A DNA stretch of 64,000 bases. Source: Hormiphora californensis (taxonomy: Eukaryota; Ctenophora; Tentaculata; Cydippida; Pleurobrachiidae). The stretch is from NCBI GenBank assembly GCA_020137815.1, contig CM035350.1:3571037-3635036 (forward strand), in the 5' to 3' direction. The stretch's first letter is position 1. Each line of letters begins with the position of its first letter. The notes under the pieces are model-generated. The model searched no databases, was not told the DNA's origin, and saw nothing but the letters and a program-made list of their open reading frames with translations. Below are positions 39,615 to 49,439 of this stretch, piece after piece. The position numbers and the translations under genes are program-made.

Positions 39615-41290
39615 GACCTACGTTTGTATATATAGGGCCGGCTTTTTGGATTTGGTGCAGGGGCAAAATTTTTTTTTTCTTTCGTTTTTTCTGTTTTCTT
39701 CGGGTCGGAGGTGCCTGCCGGCACCTAAATAGGTAAAGAGAGTGAGAGATTAGCGAGAGTGAGAGAGAGATAAAGAATGTGTGGGTCTGGGAGTTCGTGA
39801 CTGTTATCTTGATCTCGGTGTTGCAACGGCTTGAGAGTGTGACATAAAGTTGGTTACGAAGTCACCCCTATTATTGCATATAGGGGTGACAATACCGCCT
39901 ACCTAAAAATGAAAATTTACGGGACCTTCTCATAAAAAGTTATCGAAAACTTGTCTAAAACCTATCTAAAACGTATGGTACTAGTTTGTATAGTAACCAG
40001 GACCTGAATTCTACAGAAAGTAACGACCGGTAGCGATTACAACACATGTTTAACAACAGAGGTGTGTCGCATAACTCCTTATATGGGCATAAAATTCCAA
40101 TCTTGTGGAATTTTTTCTGACTCGACTATAGCTTAGTTATCAATGAATCCACCTCTAATACCTTTGGAATGGCATTTTGCACATTTCTGAAGGTTTTTGT
40201 AGCCAAATTCCAGCATCTTCATAGTTTTCCAAAAACAAAAACAGTGTTAATGGCCAAAATATCGAAAAATTCCGGTATGTAATGGTAGCTCAGACAATTT
40301 CCTCGGTATGTTCAAAAAATTAGAACTTTCTGTTTTGTAGTTTGGACACAGGAATTTTTTTCCCGCCGTACAAGCGATATTATTACCCCTCCGTGAGCTA
40401 GCGCAGAGGGGGAATTTCATTACCAAGACATAAAGAAAGAGAGAGAGGGAGTTCGTACACGCTTATCTTTCGAACGGTTTTTAGTGTGACAGAAACAGTA
40501 AGGAGTAAGGACTTCTAAGTGCAGCAGTGTTATAAGTTTTCATGTATCACTGGGGGGTGTTATAAGTGAAAACTTATAACACTGGGGGGTGTTATAAGTG
40601 AAAACTTATAACACTGGGGGGTGTTATAAGTTGTACAAGCAGTGCTACCTAAAGAATTATATTATATCTCAAAATTTTACAATGGTAATTATGTTCCTAT
40701 CGAGATATCAAGAATAATATTCTTTGCAATTGAGCACGGTTGTGAATTTGAGGCAGTTGTTCAAGACCCTCATGCATTTCAGTCACCATTGGTTCAGGGA
40801 GGGTTGGAAATTAAGGTCCTTTTTACTGTAAATGGACAGAACATGGGCTTGCCTCATTACAAACTATAATTACTGAAAAGTATTGACCCGTACGGTCGAC
40901 AATTTTGAATCTCTTCTTAGAGAGATTCAAGATTCTTTGCCCACGAATGACTCTGATTCAGATAATGAACTGATATCTCAATTTGAAAATGTTGAAGTTA
41001 TTGATGATGATTAATAGGAAGAGAACTAGAAGTAGAAATGTTAACATTATATTCGATGACTTGCTACCCTAAAAAAGCAATTTTTAATTAAAGGAACATT
41101 AATTTAGCGGAACCCTAAATTAACGATACCTAAAATTAACGAAATTTTTACTGATTTCGTTAATTAAAGGTTCCGTTATATATCGGTAATAAGGTAAACC
41201 CTCAGACGCAAGAGAGTAAATTGGATTTATAGTGCCCTCTCCAAAAATGCATAACCATTCGACTAGACATATCAAGAGCATAAATTCTTT

Positions 41291-41373
<83 letters not shown>

Positions 41374-44011
41374 TGTAACTCTACCACTTTTACGTCACTG
41401 CAACACAAACATGTGGGCACAATAAAGCACTGCAACAATAGAAATGCACATACTCTCATGTGACATGTAAAGTAACAAATATAATGTAACTGTTACACCG
41501 CCAATATTTAGTTGCCACGAAGTCTTATTGACGACAGACAATAGGAATTTCAAATTAAGAAAACCCTAAAATTAGGGTACCAATGAACTTACCCTTGTAA
41601 ATATTGCAAAGTTAAGGAACCAGATGGCGAGGAACAATACCCATACAAATGTTGCGATTGTATAAGTGGTTGGGATTAGAAGTTGATCTGAACTGAGATG
41701 GTTGCTATCAGGGTTCATCAGCCAAGCTTTTATCTGATGTGGGGGAAGGAGTGTTAGCTAAAACATGTAAAACACCGTATATATCAGATAAAGTAGGGAA
41801 CGAGTCAGCTAATAAATCTAACGTTAGATAATCATTTGTTAGCTGACATTACTTTTTATCGTGGTGGGTTGATGCATTTCGAAACTGGTTCTAAACTGTT
41901 CTAAAGAGGGCGAGATAAACAAGAATATATCGTTGTTTCCATTGTTCACACCAGTTGTAGGTGTAACACGACACAGAGGGCTGTGTGTTTATTGTTTATC
42001 ATCACCAAATACATGACACAGTTGACACCGCACACACAAACACACATGTGCCCTGGCCCTCTTCTTACGTCGCAATGTAGTACATCGTTAGTTGCAGTCT
42101 CATCGTATAAGATAATTCTATAAAATTGGGCACTCTCCACACTATACCTCCACCTCAGCTCTCTATCACTAATTTCATGCCGGTAATTACGCAAATCAAC
42201 ACAATGTGAGGGCAGCGAGGGAACGTCGTCCGCCTGGTGTGGAGAATATGGGGTTAATTAGGGGGCAGGAGGGGAGAACAGGGGGTTTAGGGGGCAGGAG
42301 GGGGGAACAGGGGGTTTAGGGGGCAGGAGGGGAGAACAGGGGGTTTAGGGGGCAGGAGGGGAGAATATGGGGTTTAGGGGGCAGGAGGGGAGAACAGGGG
42401 GTTTAGGGGCAGGAGGGGAGAACAGGGGGTTTAGGGGCAGGAGGGGAGAACAGGGGGTTTAGGGGGCAGGAGGGGAGAACAGGGGGTTTAGGGGCAGGAG
42501 GGGAGAACAGGGGGTTTAGGGGGCAGGAGGGGAGAACAGGGGGTTCAGGGGGCAGGAGGGGAGAACAGGGGGTTTAGGGGGCAGGAGGGGAGAACAGGGG
42601 GTTTAGGGGGCAGGAGGGGAGAACAGGGGGTTTAGGGGGCAGGAGGGGAGAACAGGGGGTTTAGGGGGCATGGAGGGGAGAACAGGGGGTTTAGGGGGCA
42701 TGGAGGGGAGAACAGGGGGTTTAGGGGGCAGGAGGGGAGAACAGGGGGTTTAGGGGGCAGGAGGGGAGAACAGGGGGTTTAGGGGGCAGGAGGGGAGAAC
42801 AGGGGGTTTAGGGGGCAGGAGGGGAGAACAGGGGGTTTAGGGGCAGGAGGGGAGAACAGGGGGTTTAGGGGGCAGGAGGGGAGAACAGGGGGTTTAGGGG
42901 GCAGAAGGGAAGAACAGGGAGTTTAGGGGGCAGGAGGGGAGAACAGGGGGTTTAGGGGGCAGGAGGGGAGAACAGGGGGTTTAGGGGGCAGGAGGGGAGA
43001 ACAGGGGGTTTAGGGGGCAGGAGGGGAGAATATATGGGGTTTAGGGGGCAGGAGGGGAGAACAGGGGGTTTAGGGGGCAGGAGGGGAGAACAGGGGGTTT
43101 AGGGGGCAGGATGGGAGAACAGGGGGTTTAGGGGGCAGGAGGGGAGAATATATGGGGTTTAGGGGGCAGGAGGGGAGAACAGGGGGTTTAGGGGGCAGGA
43201 GGGGAGAACAGGGGGTTTAGGGGACAGGAGGGGAGAACAGGGGGTTTAGGGGGCTGGAGGGGAGAACAGGGGGTTTAGGGGGCTGGATGGGAGAACAGGG
43301 GGTTTAGGGGGCTGGATGGGAGAACAGGGGGTTTAGGGCGCAGGAGGGGAGAACAGTGGGTTTAGGGGGCAGGGGATAAGGACCAGAAAGTGATTAGGGA
43401 TAGAGCTAGGAGGGGATGTGAGCCTAAATGATTTTGGGCAGCTTGTGGTACGAGATAATCATGGTTAAACAAGTGGGGTGAGATCTGTAGACACAATTGA
43501 ACCACGTGTATTGCACTGTGTGTGGACCTACTAAATATGAAGTTCTAATTAGTTGCTACACTGCTATTATACAGTCTGCAGTCTGGACATGTACTTACAC
43601 TTTGCACTTCTTTTCTGCACAGAAACAGGTGCTGAGTGTACACTTCAGATGCGTCCACTTTCGATAATGGTTCTTCCTGCAAGAGGGGGGTTGTTGGTTG
43701 GGAATATAGTGTGCCATCCAAGAAACCCCTTTTGAGAAACCCATACCACACAAATCCCAACTTAAAATAAAGGGGGATTAGGAGGAAGGGATGAGCGAAG
43801 GATACAGAGAAAGTGAGGATAAGACATTGCGAAGGAGAGAAAGGACGTGAGAGAGAGAGAGAGAGCGAGAGAGAGAGAGAGCGAGAGAGAGAGAGCGGCA
43901 GAGAGATAGATAGAAAATACACGTTCAATTAAGATTTGGCACAAGCATAATTCCCAAATAATAAAATTCGATACACTGTAATCTGTATATATATAATCAG
44001 AATGAAATATT

Positions 44012-44053
<42 letters not shown>

Positions 44054-44795
44054 AAAAGAAGATAATATAGAAACAGAAAAGGACAGAAAGGGAATGAATG
44101 AAGGTGGTAGCGGGTGGTAGATGGTTAGAACGAAGGGAGGTAGGGCGAAGGAAGGAAGATAGGAAAGGACTAATGACAATTATAATTAAGCCATATCGCT
44201 CCCCCTCTCTCTCTCTCTCCCTCCCTCTCTCTAGATAGTAGTCTCATTCTGTGTATCAAATCATCGCATCCAATAAATAAACATTTGGGTTAACTCGTAC
44301 TACACACTGTGTGTACTCGAGAGAACAAGTCAACACAACAGTCACGTACACAGATTCAACTGCACTTTGAGGTTCAAAGCTTAGATCCATAATTTCAGAT
44401 TTGCTACCAGATCTCCTAACGGGTTCTGTATATATCATTACTAACCTAACTTGACCCTACCAGGACCCCCTATCATCCTCCTAATGCAGTACAACCCCTT
44501 CCCCCACACAACTCACACAACCCTGACCCCCTTCCTCCACATTACACAACTCACACAAACCCACCCCCCCCCCCCCTGATGAACAACCCTGACCCCCTTC
44601 CTCCACATTACTCACACAAACGAGATCCACGTGAACAGATCCATTTTTCTGAAACCCAAACACATTGTGGGTAATGGTGAAGTGGATTTTATTTGACTTC
44701 TTGTTATGTTTCAGTTCAATGTTGTCATGTTCAATTATTAAGCTGTGAACACAGGTAACCAGCAGGGCTAGAAGGAAGGCTAGGACAGTATCCAT
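35964..44795 (-). CDS. GPR107/108-like GOST seven-span receptor (3' incomplete)
   Basis: GOST (lung seven-transmembrane, LUSTR) proteins have a signal peptide, a beta-rich luminal GOLD-type domain and seven spans, and act in Golgi/endosome trafficking. Exons on the minus strand: 44616-44795 (signal peptide MDTVLAFLLALLVTCVHS, then VFGFQKNGSVHVDL, like the family's 'FGF..NG...V'); 43599-43676 (tentative); 42069-42158; 41593-41733 (NPDSNHLSSDQLLIPTTYT and span 1, matching NPD-(G/N)-LS of GPR107); 37424-37523 (span 2); 36935-37137 (spans 3-4); 36178-36315 and 35964-36082 (spans 5-6). Phases match from 44616 through 35964. The last spans and stop were not found; the next DNA is the homopolymer-rich zone. 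An intron of 4.1 kb holds a TIR element. GPR107 versus GPR108 is not decided. Confidence 0.7.
36178..36315 (-). CDS. GOST receptor exon: span 5
   Basis: Acceptor TTCTCAG, donor GTAAGA, 138 bp, phase 0. Encodes GFAIVFASMMIYIAFKCSTM and STIRKNITGSTNFVTNHK. Confidence 0.7.
36316..36934. other. GOST receptor introns
   Basis: Intron sequence with short GA/CT and CA runs. No other gene seen. Confidence 0.5.
36935..37137 (-). CDS. GOST receptor exon: spans 3-4
   Basis: Acceptor CTCTCAG, donor GTAAGA, 203 bp. Encodes LLKTGIFMFIMLAAEGYCII (compare HLLKG.L.F....GTGW. of the family) and YCILDGSFFVMELCYKFI. Confidence 0.75.
37424..37523 (-). CDS. GOST receptor exon: span 2
   Basis: Acceptor GTTTCAG, donor GTAACA, 100 bp. 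Encodes LHKILSMVLILKLANIVVSL. The TIR of the intronic element ends 35 bp upstream of this exon. Confidence 0.75.
37695..37935. repeat. Cluster of short hairpins with CGAGCCTGCGAG
   Basis: CGAGCCTGCGAG occurs three times (37823, 37858 and 37891). GAGACCGAAGGTCGAG and GAGACCACAGGTCGAG precede it. They alternate with GTGTTATAAG/CTTATAACAC pairs, giving a string of small hairpins. Confidence 0.55.
38060..38560 (-). repeat. Dispersed repeat, copy 2
   Basis: Reverse-orientation relative of 29560-30110, sharing TATAGAGTCCCTAAT, AAATTCCAGACCC and GATCCTCTATC stretches. Confidence 0.6.
38600..39545. repeat. Degenerate tandem modules of about 170-230 bp
   Basis: Five related modules, each with TTAATTGCTTATAATTAATT, TTTGTAGAC, GCTTGAAGAGCATTCCTACA, TCAAGTCGATATTTCAAGCA and GCTCAGGGGCA. 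They end at a 46-C run. Confidence 0.75.
39561..39606. repeat. Poly-C run (46 C)
   Basis: Uninterrupted C run directly after the tandem modules. The length is probably unreliable. It may mark a junction in the assembly. Confidence 0.9.
39852..40428. mobile_element. Long copy of the GTTACGAAGTCACCCCT element
   Basis: Same ends as 1861-1944, 577 bp. Coding capacity not seen. Confidence 0.55.
40520..40640. repeat. Tandem palindrome GTGTTATAAGTGAAAACTTATAACAC
   Basis: Three units made of GGGGGGTGTTATAAGT and AAAACTTATAACACTG. Related GTGTTATAAG pairs occur at 37720-37770. Confidence 0.75.
41294..41370. repeat. (CT)n microsatellite
   Basis: Uninterrupted CT repeat just outside the TIR element, in the GOST receptor intron. 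Confidence 0.95.
41593..41733 (-). CDS. GOST receptor exon: span 1
   Basis: Acceptor CACATCAG, donor GTAAGT, 141 bp. Encodes MNPDSNHLSSDQLLIP and the span ATFVWVLFLAIWFLNFAIF. The NPD..LS motif before span 1 is the best family marker. Confidence 0.8.
42069..42158 (-). CDS. GOST receptor exon: end of luminal domain
   Basis: Donor GTAAGA, acceptor GAGAG with a weak pyrimidine tract, 90 bp, phase 0. Encodes YSVESAQFYRIILYDETA, like the family's 'EEG.Y.L.F.NC' strand before span 1. Confidence 0.5.
42240..43375. repeat. 29-bp G-rich minisatellite
   Basis: About 39 copies of GGAGGGGAGAACAGGGGGTTTAGGGGGCA, with 28-bp variants lacking one G and a few AATATATGG variants. Very homogeneous. The strand shown has three to four G runs per unit and could form G-quadruplexes. 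Lies in a GOST receptor intron. Confidence 0.95.
43599..43676 (-). CDS. GOST receptor exon (tentative)
   Basis: Acceptor CTCTTGCAG, donor GTAAGT, 78 bp, phase 0 on both sides. Encodes EEPLSKVDASEVYTQHLFLC. Supported by splice sites and phase only. Confidence 0.45.
43840..44060. repeat. Two (GA)n microsatellites
   Basis: GA runs at about 43849-43905 and 44012-44050, separated by unique AT-rich sequence. Confidence 0.9.
44616..44795 (-). CDS. GOST receptor exon 1: signal peptide and start of luminal domain
   Basis: ATG at 44795, 60 codons, donor GTGAGT, phase 0. Hydrophobic signal sequence, then NKIHFTITHNVFGFQKNGSV. Confidence 0.75.
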
Positions 44796-45553
44796 GGCTA
44801 CAGAGGGAAGTTAGAGGGGTTAGCAATAATTAGAACTGATTGGGGTATTGATTTATCAGTGGAAAAACAAGCTGATAACAACGATATCTATAGTAAAGAG
44901 ACATGCCTCAACTCTCAATAGAGAGAGGTAGTAAACACAACTCTGATGTGTGTTCAACATTCCAAAAGGGTAACAACGAATTATATATCAACTAATACTA
45001 GTAAAAATGGGATTAAATTTCGATCCAAATCTATATATTTTACGATATTTGATTTCTAGGTATCTTTTATGCAGGGGGTATTTCTAGGTATCTTTTGTTT
45101 TGTCAACTTTATAAGGCCACGTGTGATAAATGGTTGCTTTATGATATTAAATCGCAATGTTATATTGTAGTATTTTATGCGGGGGGGGGGGGGGGGGTTA
45201 TATTGTAGGGGGAGCAGGGTAGAATTATATAGTACAAGACTAGTAGGTTCTCGACTAGCAGCAAAACATAAAAAGGATCTAAAAAGCACAAAACAACACA
45301 AAATCAAACTTATATCCGGTGAAATAAGTACAAATATATAATAAGTTATAAGAACACACAATATGCCCACAATATAAACTGGTTAAAAAGACATTAGCCT
45401 AGGATACACTGTCTAATATCTGGGCATTATATCCTACACTTAATCTGACTAGCAATACTAAACACAACTTTTATCTCCTATCTACAATTCTAATCTGTTT
45501 CATCACTATCTCCTATCTACAACTCAGATCTGTTCATCACTATCTCTTCTTTC
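44796..45553. other. Region between GOST receptor and serpin
   Basis: Presumed upstream region of the GOST gene on the minus strand and 3' flank of the serpin. A 17-G run lies near 45181-45197. No gene recognised. Confidence 0.5.
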
Positions 45554-45783
45554 TCAAACAGTCTCTGTACACCACTGAAACATAACCACACCTCCTTCTA
45601 CTTTTCTTAAAAAGTAAAGGAAGGGTTGTTCTAGGTGAAACGTTATCACAGGTGGCGCTTCCATCACAGCAGCCCGTGTTAGCCGCATTGTAGCCACTGT
45701 AGCCGCCGCCGCTTCGCACCCTTTCTCTGTAAACTCAAGGAAGGTCTTGTGTAGAACATCACCCAAAACTAATTCCTTTTTAC
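45554..45783 (-). CDS. Serpin last exon B: alternative reactive loop and C-terminus
   Basis: Acceptor TTTGTCCAG, same phase as exon A. Encodes GDVLHKTFLEFTEKG, hinge TEKGCEAAAATVATM, loop RLTRAAVMEAP, and LEQPFLYFLRKVEGG; stop TGA. By P17 counting the P1 region is around Thr-Arg. No separate copy of the penultimate exon precedes it, which favours an alternative exon of the same gene over a second gene. Confidence 0.82.
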
Positions 45784-45879
45784 CTGGACAAATTGAGATA
45801 TATGTAACCAGTTTAGTTTTCTCTCTATCTCTCTATCTCTTTCTCTCTTTCTCACTCTCTCTCTTTCTCATCTCTCTCT

Positions 45880-45926
<47 letters not shown>

Positions 45927-45948
45927 GCTCTCCTCTCTCTCATCTCTC

Positions 45949-45981
<33 letters not shown>

Positions 45982-46003
45982 TTTTCTCTCTCTCTCTCAT
46001 CTC

Positions 46004-46036
<33 letters not shown>

Positions 46037-47255
46037 TCTCTCACACACTCTCTCTCTCACTCCCTCTCTCTCTCCCTCGCTGTCTACATTCTCTCATTTT
46101 GTGTGCCTGTTCTCCAGGAAAATACATCCAATTTCATTAGTCTCAACTCTGAGACATAACGTAATGTTTTTAGTACAGCTTACCCCGCGAAGATTGCTGT
46201 ATTAACCCTCACGCAAGGTAAGAAATAAACATCTCCTATATAATACTTTGACATGACGTGTTTCTCATGCAAGCTCATTACAACTCCTCTCTCCCCTTGA
46301 CAGTAAATGGAAACGACTGGACAATCCCTGTGACAATGACAACACCACGATCCCTCAACGCGAAGAGAAAGGGGCGGTTGAGGTAGAGGAGGGTGGTAGG
46401 TTCAGGGACACCTAACCATACAACACCGGCAGAGGCAGCACTAGCCTCACAGCCCTCTTCGCTCAACTGGAGACGCGTGTAATGGAGGAGGGAGGAGAGG
46501 GACAACAATTCGCCTGTTATAAGGGGGAATGATGTCATTATCACACGATGACGTCACAACATCATGACGTCATAACTTTATTACCTGTTTTTGTCATGGC
46601 ACTAAAATCAGCAACACGGTCGACAAACAAATCACCAAGGCCAAGGGTCGTGAGAGTGCTCTTCATATCCAGAGAGGTTTCAATTTGGAATTTAGGCACC
46701 CTTAGATTAACCTCCCTGTGCTTCATCTTATCAATGAGAACAGACAGGAATTCCTGGGAATATGCGATTGGAGAGTGTCCAACAGGGCATTACAGGGGAG
46801 GACCGTGGGAAAACATAATTCGCATTTTAATTCGAACCTCTCTCTCTTTTATCTTGTACCTTATTTTGAAGGAGAGATGGAATAGGAACTTTAGGCTTTA
46901 CCAAGACCATTTGGACTGAAGAAGTGGAGAAGGGTAGAATCACTGCAGTAGCTATCTCTGTATCTGAAGAGAGAGGAATTACTATTAGAGTCTTTTGAAG
47001 AAAAATCAGCATATTAGAGAAACTAGGAAGGCCCAAACTTAACTCGGTGACGCCTGACGGGTGAGCCTGACCCCGCCTAATCCTAATTGTAAAATATGTA
47101 AGAATTTAAGTGAGCAGATCCTTACAGCGGCATTCTGTGGCAAGATGAATGTACACTATGAGAGGCTCCCACTTTAAAAATATCAAAATACAGGAGGATG
47201 TGAGAGGTATAGAAGCCAAGCGACAAGCATTTCTCTCTTATGTAGCGTGCACAGA

Positions 47256-47307
<52 letters not shown>

Positions 47308-48335
47308 TCTCTTTCTCTCTTTCTCTCTTTCTCACTTGCTAAAGTGCATTTTCTTGTTTACCTAGCAATGCATTTTTTGTAATTCTTCTTAATTTCTGTG
47401 AAGTTTTAGTTGCTCTAATAAAATGGACAGGGCTGACGTAGGACTTCATCTGTCAGAATTCTGATTTTAACGTTTCTGAAGTTCCCTCTCAGACGTCTAG
47501 TCGGGCAATCAAATCACTGGTTTATCTTCGGCACCCTGTTTACTGTCATAATAAGAAACTCATTTAGCTTTTGTTTTTTGATATACATATACAGATGGTT
47601 TGAGATGTGCAAGTCATCCTATGTATAATAATACCCAAGTGGGGCTATTTCCCTTCCAATAATCTATACTACACTCTCAGCTCAACTAGCTATAATGGGC
47701 TACACAACCGAGTACCAAAGTCAGTTTCCAGTGTGGATAGATGGACAGGAATGTTATGAGGAGGGTAAAAGGCAGCAGAGACTCCTCGCACATGCCAGCA
47801 AATCCCATACACCCATATTTGGAGTGGAACATGACAGGAACAAGGACGCGTTGTTAGAAAATAACAGTGTAGAAGGTGCTCCAGAGAGCAGCAACGAGAA
47901 GGGGCCAGTAAAGGCAGTCAAGAAGAGGAGTGTAACAAAGGGCTCTTCTAACGAGGGGACTAAAAAGGGAGCTCGGCCCTGTTCTAAAGACAAAAAGAAA
48001 AGAGTCACATTTGCTAGGTCCTCCTCTGCTCCCCCTCCTTCAACCTCCACTCAAGTACCCATAGTCAGTACACCATCACCTGTCAGGGAAAACAGTACAC
48101 CTTCGCCCTCGGGGGTAGCCGCTGGTCTAGGAGGAGGTAGGAGGACTGCTAATCGAGCCGCAATACGACGAGAGATAGTCAACAAATCTTATTCTGCGGG
48201 AATCTTGAAAACGGACAGGGTTATACCAAGTGAAGTGGCAGAATATTTGAGACGATTATGTAGTGTGGGGAATACCCGACCAATTGGGATGCTCGTTTGA
48301 GAGAGAGGCAGAGAGATAGAGTGAGAGAGAGAGAT

Positions 48336-48404
<69 letters not shown>

Positions 48405-48463
48405 GAGAGATAGGGAGGGAGAGAGAGAGAGTGAGTGGGAGAGAGAGAAAGAGAGAGAGAGAG

Positions 48464-48523
<60 letters not shown>

Positions 48524-49438
48524 TGGGGAAGTTCATCTGCTTTCTAACAAAACCACTCATGCTAGTGAACTAGTAAAGTAATGAGATGCCATTTCTGAAG
48601 ATGAAAGCTCCCTGGCACAACCTCAAATCTTCACTATCTTTATTTTTATTGCAGTCTCTCCTATTCTCTCATCCGTATTCCCTCTTCTTTGTTTAAATCA
48701 CCACGATTTATAAAACAAATGTATCATGTTTTTGATCCCAACTTATTTGTTTTGTCTATATCCTTATTATGAAATATGAACTTCAAAAAAATTTAAACAT
48801 GTATGGATAGTCGGACCCCGATTTTCCGGATGTCGGGGGGGAAAAATTTTTTCCCGGAAATCGGGGGTCCGACGAGAATAAAAGGTTTTTAACGTGCGCT
48901 AACAATTCCCGAACGTTGTAAACAAAAATTGACCCAAAAAAGAGTTGAAAATAACCTTTTTAGTTTTCCTGGTAACCCTGAAAAAGATCACATGTTACCT
49001 GTATATTGCATGGTAGTAGTGTGTTCCATGGTAGGAAAAACCCTTGTGGAACCATCATCACCACTCTCCAGATAAAACTTCCTGGGTTTGGTGTTTCGTT
49101 TAGGGAAGGGCGTCATCCAACTATCCTTGAAGTAAAGAACATTCAACAAAATCAGCCGGGTGTCTTCCGTTATGTGTTCTGCAGAAGAAGTAAAGAAGCG
49201 GTGAAGAAATAGCTTCAAATTTAGTACCCAATATGGGATATATCAAACCATAACCATTTGTCAACAATGGTATTGATCACCGCCACACCTTGCACTGCCC
49301 ATCTAGTGCGAGACCATGAACCTAATACCTTGGTTAATAAGATTCTTGATCTTGCCCTCCGTCAACTTTTCCACCATCCCATTGACATGGTTCACTCCCC
49401 CCTTCACATCCCCGGGGGGCAATGGGAGTATGGTCGCC
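45554..49438 (-). CDS. Serpin (5' incomplete) with two candidate last exons
   Basis: Serpins inhibit proteases by presenting a reactive-centre loop that inserts into a beta sheet after cleavage. Minus-strand exons join in phase: about 49329-49437 (helix F: VNGMVEKLTEGKIKNLIN); 48999-49178 (TRLILLNVLYFKDSW, strand 3A, and RVFPTMEH); 46860-46963 (TAVILPFSTSSVQMVLV); 46585-46753 (REVNLRVPKFQIETSLDM, GLGDLF, ADFSAMTKT). Two possible last exons then start with the same phase (G|G..): 46278-46513 (hinge EEGCEASAASA) and 45554-45783 (hinge EKGCEAAAATVAT). The hinge is rich in small residues, as in inhibitory serpins. Exons for the N-terminal half should lie beyond 49438, in the homopolymer-rich zone, and were not found, so a signal peptide cannot be judged. 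Confidence 0.85.
45822..46079. repeat. CT-rich microsatellite between serpin last exons
   Basis: CT repeats with frequent ATCT and TTCT interruptions. On the minus strand it is a purine tract lying upstream of the exon B acceptor. Confidence 0.9.
46278..46513 (-). CDS. Serpin last exon A: reactive loop and C-terminus
   Basis: Acceptor TATAACAG. Encodes LSSLLHYTRLQLSEEG, hinge SEEGCEASAASAGV, loop VWLGVPEPT, and the C-terminal LNRPFLFALRDRGVVIVTG; stop TAA. Counting from the hinge Glu as P17, the P1 region is about Leu-Gly. Followed by a short non-conserved end (SFPFTVKGREEL). Confidence 0.85.
46585..46753 (-). CDS. Serpin exon: shared penultimate exon
   Basis: Acceptor TTCCCAG, donor GTAATA. 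Encodes VNLRVPKFQIETSLDMKSTL and GLGDLFVDRVADFSAM, the serpin 'V.LPKF.IE....L...L..LG....F....ADFS' block. Ends with one base left over. Confidence 0.88.
46860..46963 (-). CDS. Serpin exon: s4B-s5B region
   Basis: Acceptor CTCTTCAG, donor GTACAA. Encodes TEIATAVILPFSTSSVQMVL, which aligns with 'ATVLELPY.....SM.IILP'. Splice phases join both neighbours. Confidence 0.75.
46964..47694. other. Serpin intron and 5' flank of nested gene
   Basis: Contains a CT microsatellite (47259-47333). No gene before the nested ORF start at 47695. Confidence 0.5.
47695..48300 (+). CDS. Basic low-complexity protein nested in serpin intron
   Basis: 201 residues, single exon, opposite strand to the serpin. The N-terminus MGYTTEYQSQFPVW resembles the '(S/T)EY...F' motif of ciliary and microtubule-associated proteins such as MDM1, a weak likeness. 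The middle is rich in Lys, Ser and Pro (KKRVTFARSSSAPPP). The C-terminal 60 residues look conserved-like (RAAIRREIVNKSYSAGILKT, VAEYLRRLCSVG). No signal peptide or span. Stop TGA is followed directly by a GA microsatellite. Family not recognised. Confidence 0.6.
   Translation: MGYTTEYQSQFPVWIDGQECYEEGKRQQRLLAHASKSHTPIFGVEHDRNKDALLENNSVEGAPESSNEKGPVKAVKKRSVTKGSSNEGTKKGARPCSKDKKKRVTFARSSSAPPPSTSTQVPIVSTPSPVRENSTPSPSGVAAGLGGGRRTANRAAIRREIVNKSYSAGILKTDRVIPSEVAEYLRRLCSVGNTRPIGMLV
48300..48520. repeat. (GA)n microsatellite
   Basis: Starts at the stop codon of the nested gene. Interrupted by GGAAG, GGGAG and AAAAG. Confidence 0.95.
48521..48998. other. Serpin intron with MITE copy
   Basis: AT-rich intron. 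Contains the short GTCGGACCCCGATT MITE given separately. Nothing else seen. Confidence 0.5.
48808..48874. mobile_element. Short MITE copy of the CGGACCCCGAT family
   Basis: TAGTCGGACCCCGATTTTCC and GGAAATCGGGGGTCCGAC enclose about 25 bp. Shortest of the three copies; the terminal CA is lost. Confidence 0.65.
48999..49178 (-). CDS. Serpin exon: strand 3A
   Basis: Acceptor TTCTGCAG, donor GTAACA. Encodes EDTRLILLNVLYFKDSWMTP, the serpin '(T)RLVL.NA.YF...W..PF' signature, and FPTMEHTTTMQYT. Confidence 0.88.
49329..49437 (-). CDS. Serpin exon: helix F
   Basis: Encodes VNGMVEKLTEGKIKNLINQ, matching the serpin 'IN.WV...T.GKI..L' pattern. Donor GTATTA. The 5' border is uncertain (AG near 49438). 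Confidence 0.75.
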
Positions 49439-49439
49439 T

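Larger units (their letters stand above)
37558..41197. mobile_element. 3.6-kb TIR element in GOST receptor intron
   Basis: TTACCTTATTACCG(C/A)TATATAACGGAACCT stands at the left end and inverted at the right end. GTACC/ATTAACG motifs repeat inside both ends. Target duplication is not clear. The body holds a 75-codon + strand ORF at 40642-40869 and an acidic open stretch about 40905-41014, not recognised as transposase, plus nested repeats listed separately. Probably a composite of several insertions into a DNA transposon. Confidence 0.55.

Noticed and set aside
39472-39732. ORF with a poly-Pro run
   Set aside because: Translation of the 46-C run. No coding context.
40642-40869. 75-codon ORF in the TIR element as a transposase
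   Set aside because: No catalytic DDE/DDD pattern or DNA-binding motif could be seen in such a short frame.
45554-45783. Serpin exon B as the end of a separate serpin gene
   Set aside because: Kept only as an alternative: there is no second copy of the preceding conserved exon between 45784 and 46277, only a CT microsatellite and short introns.
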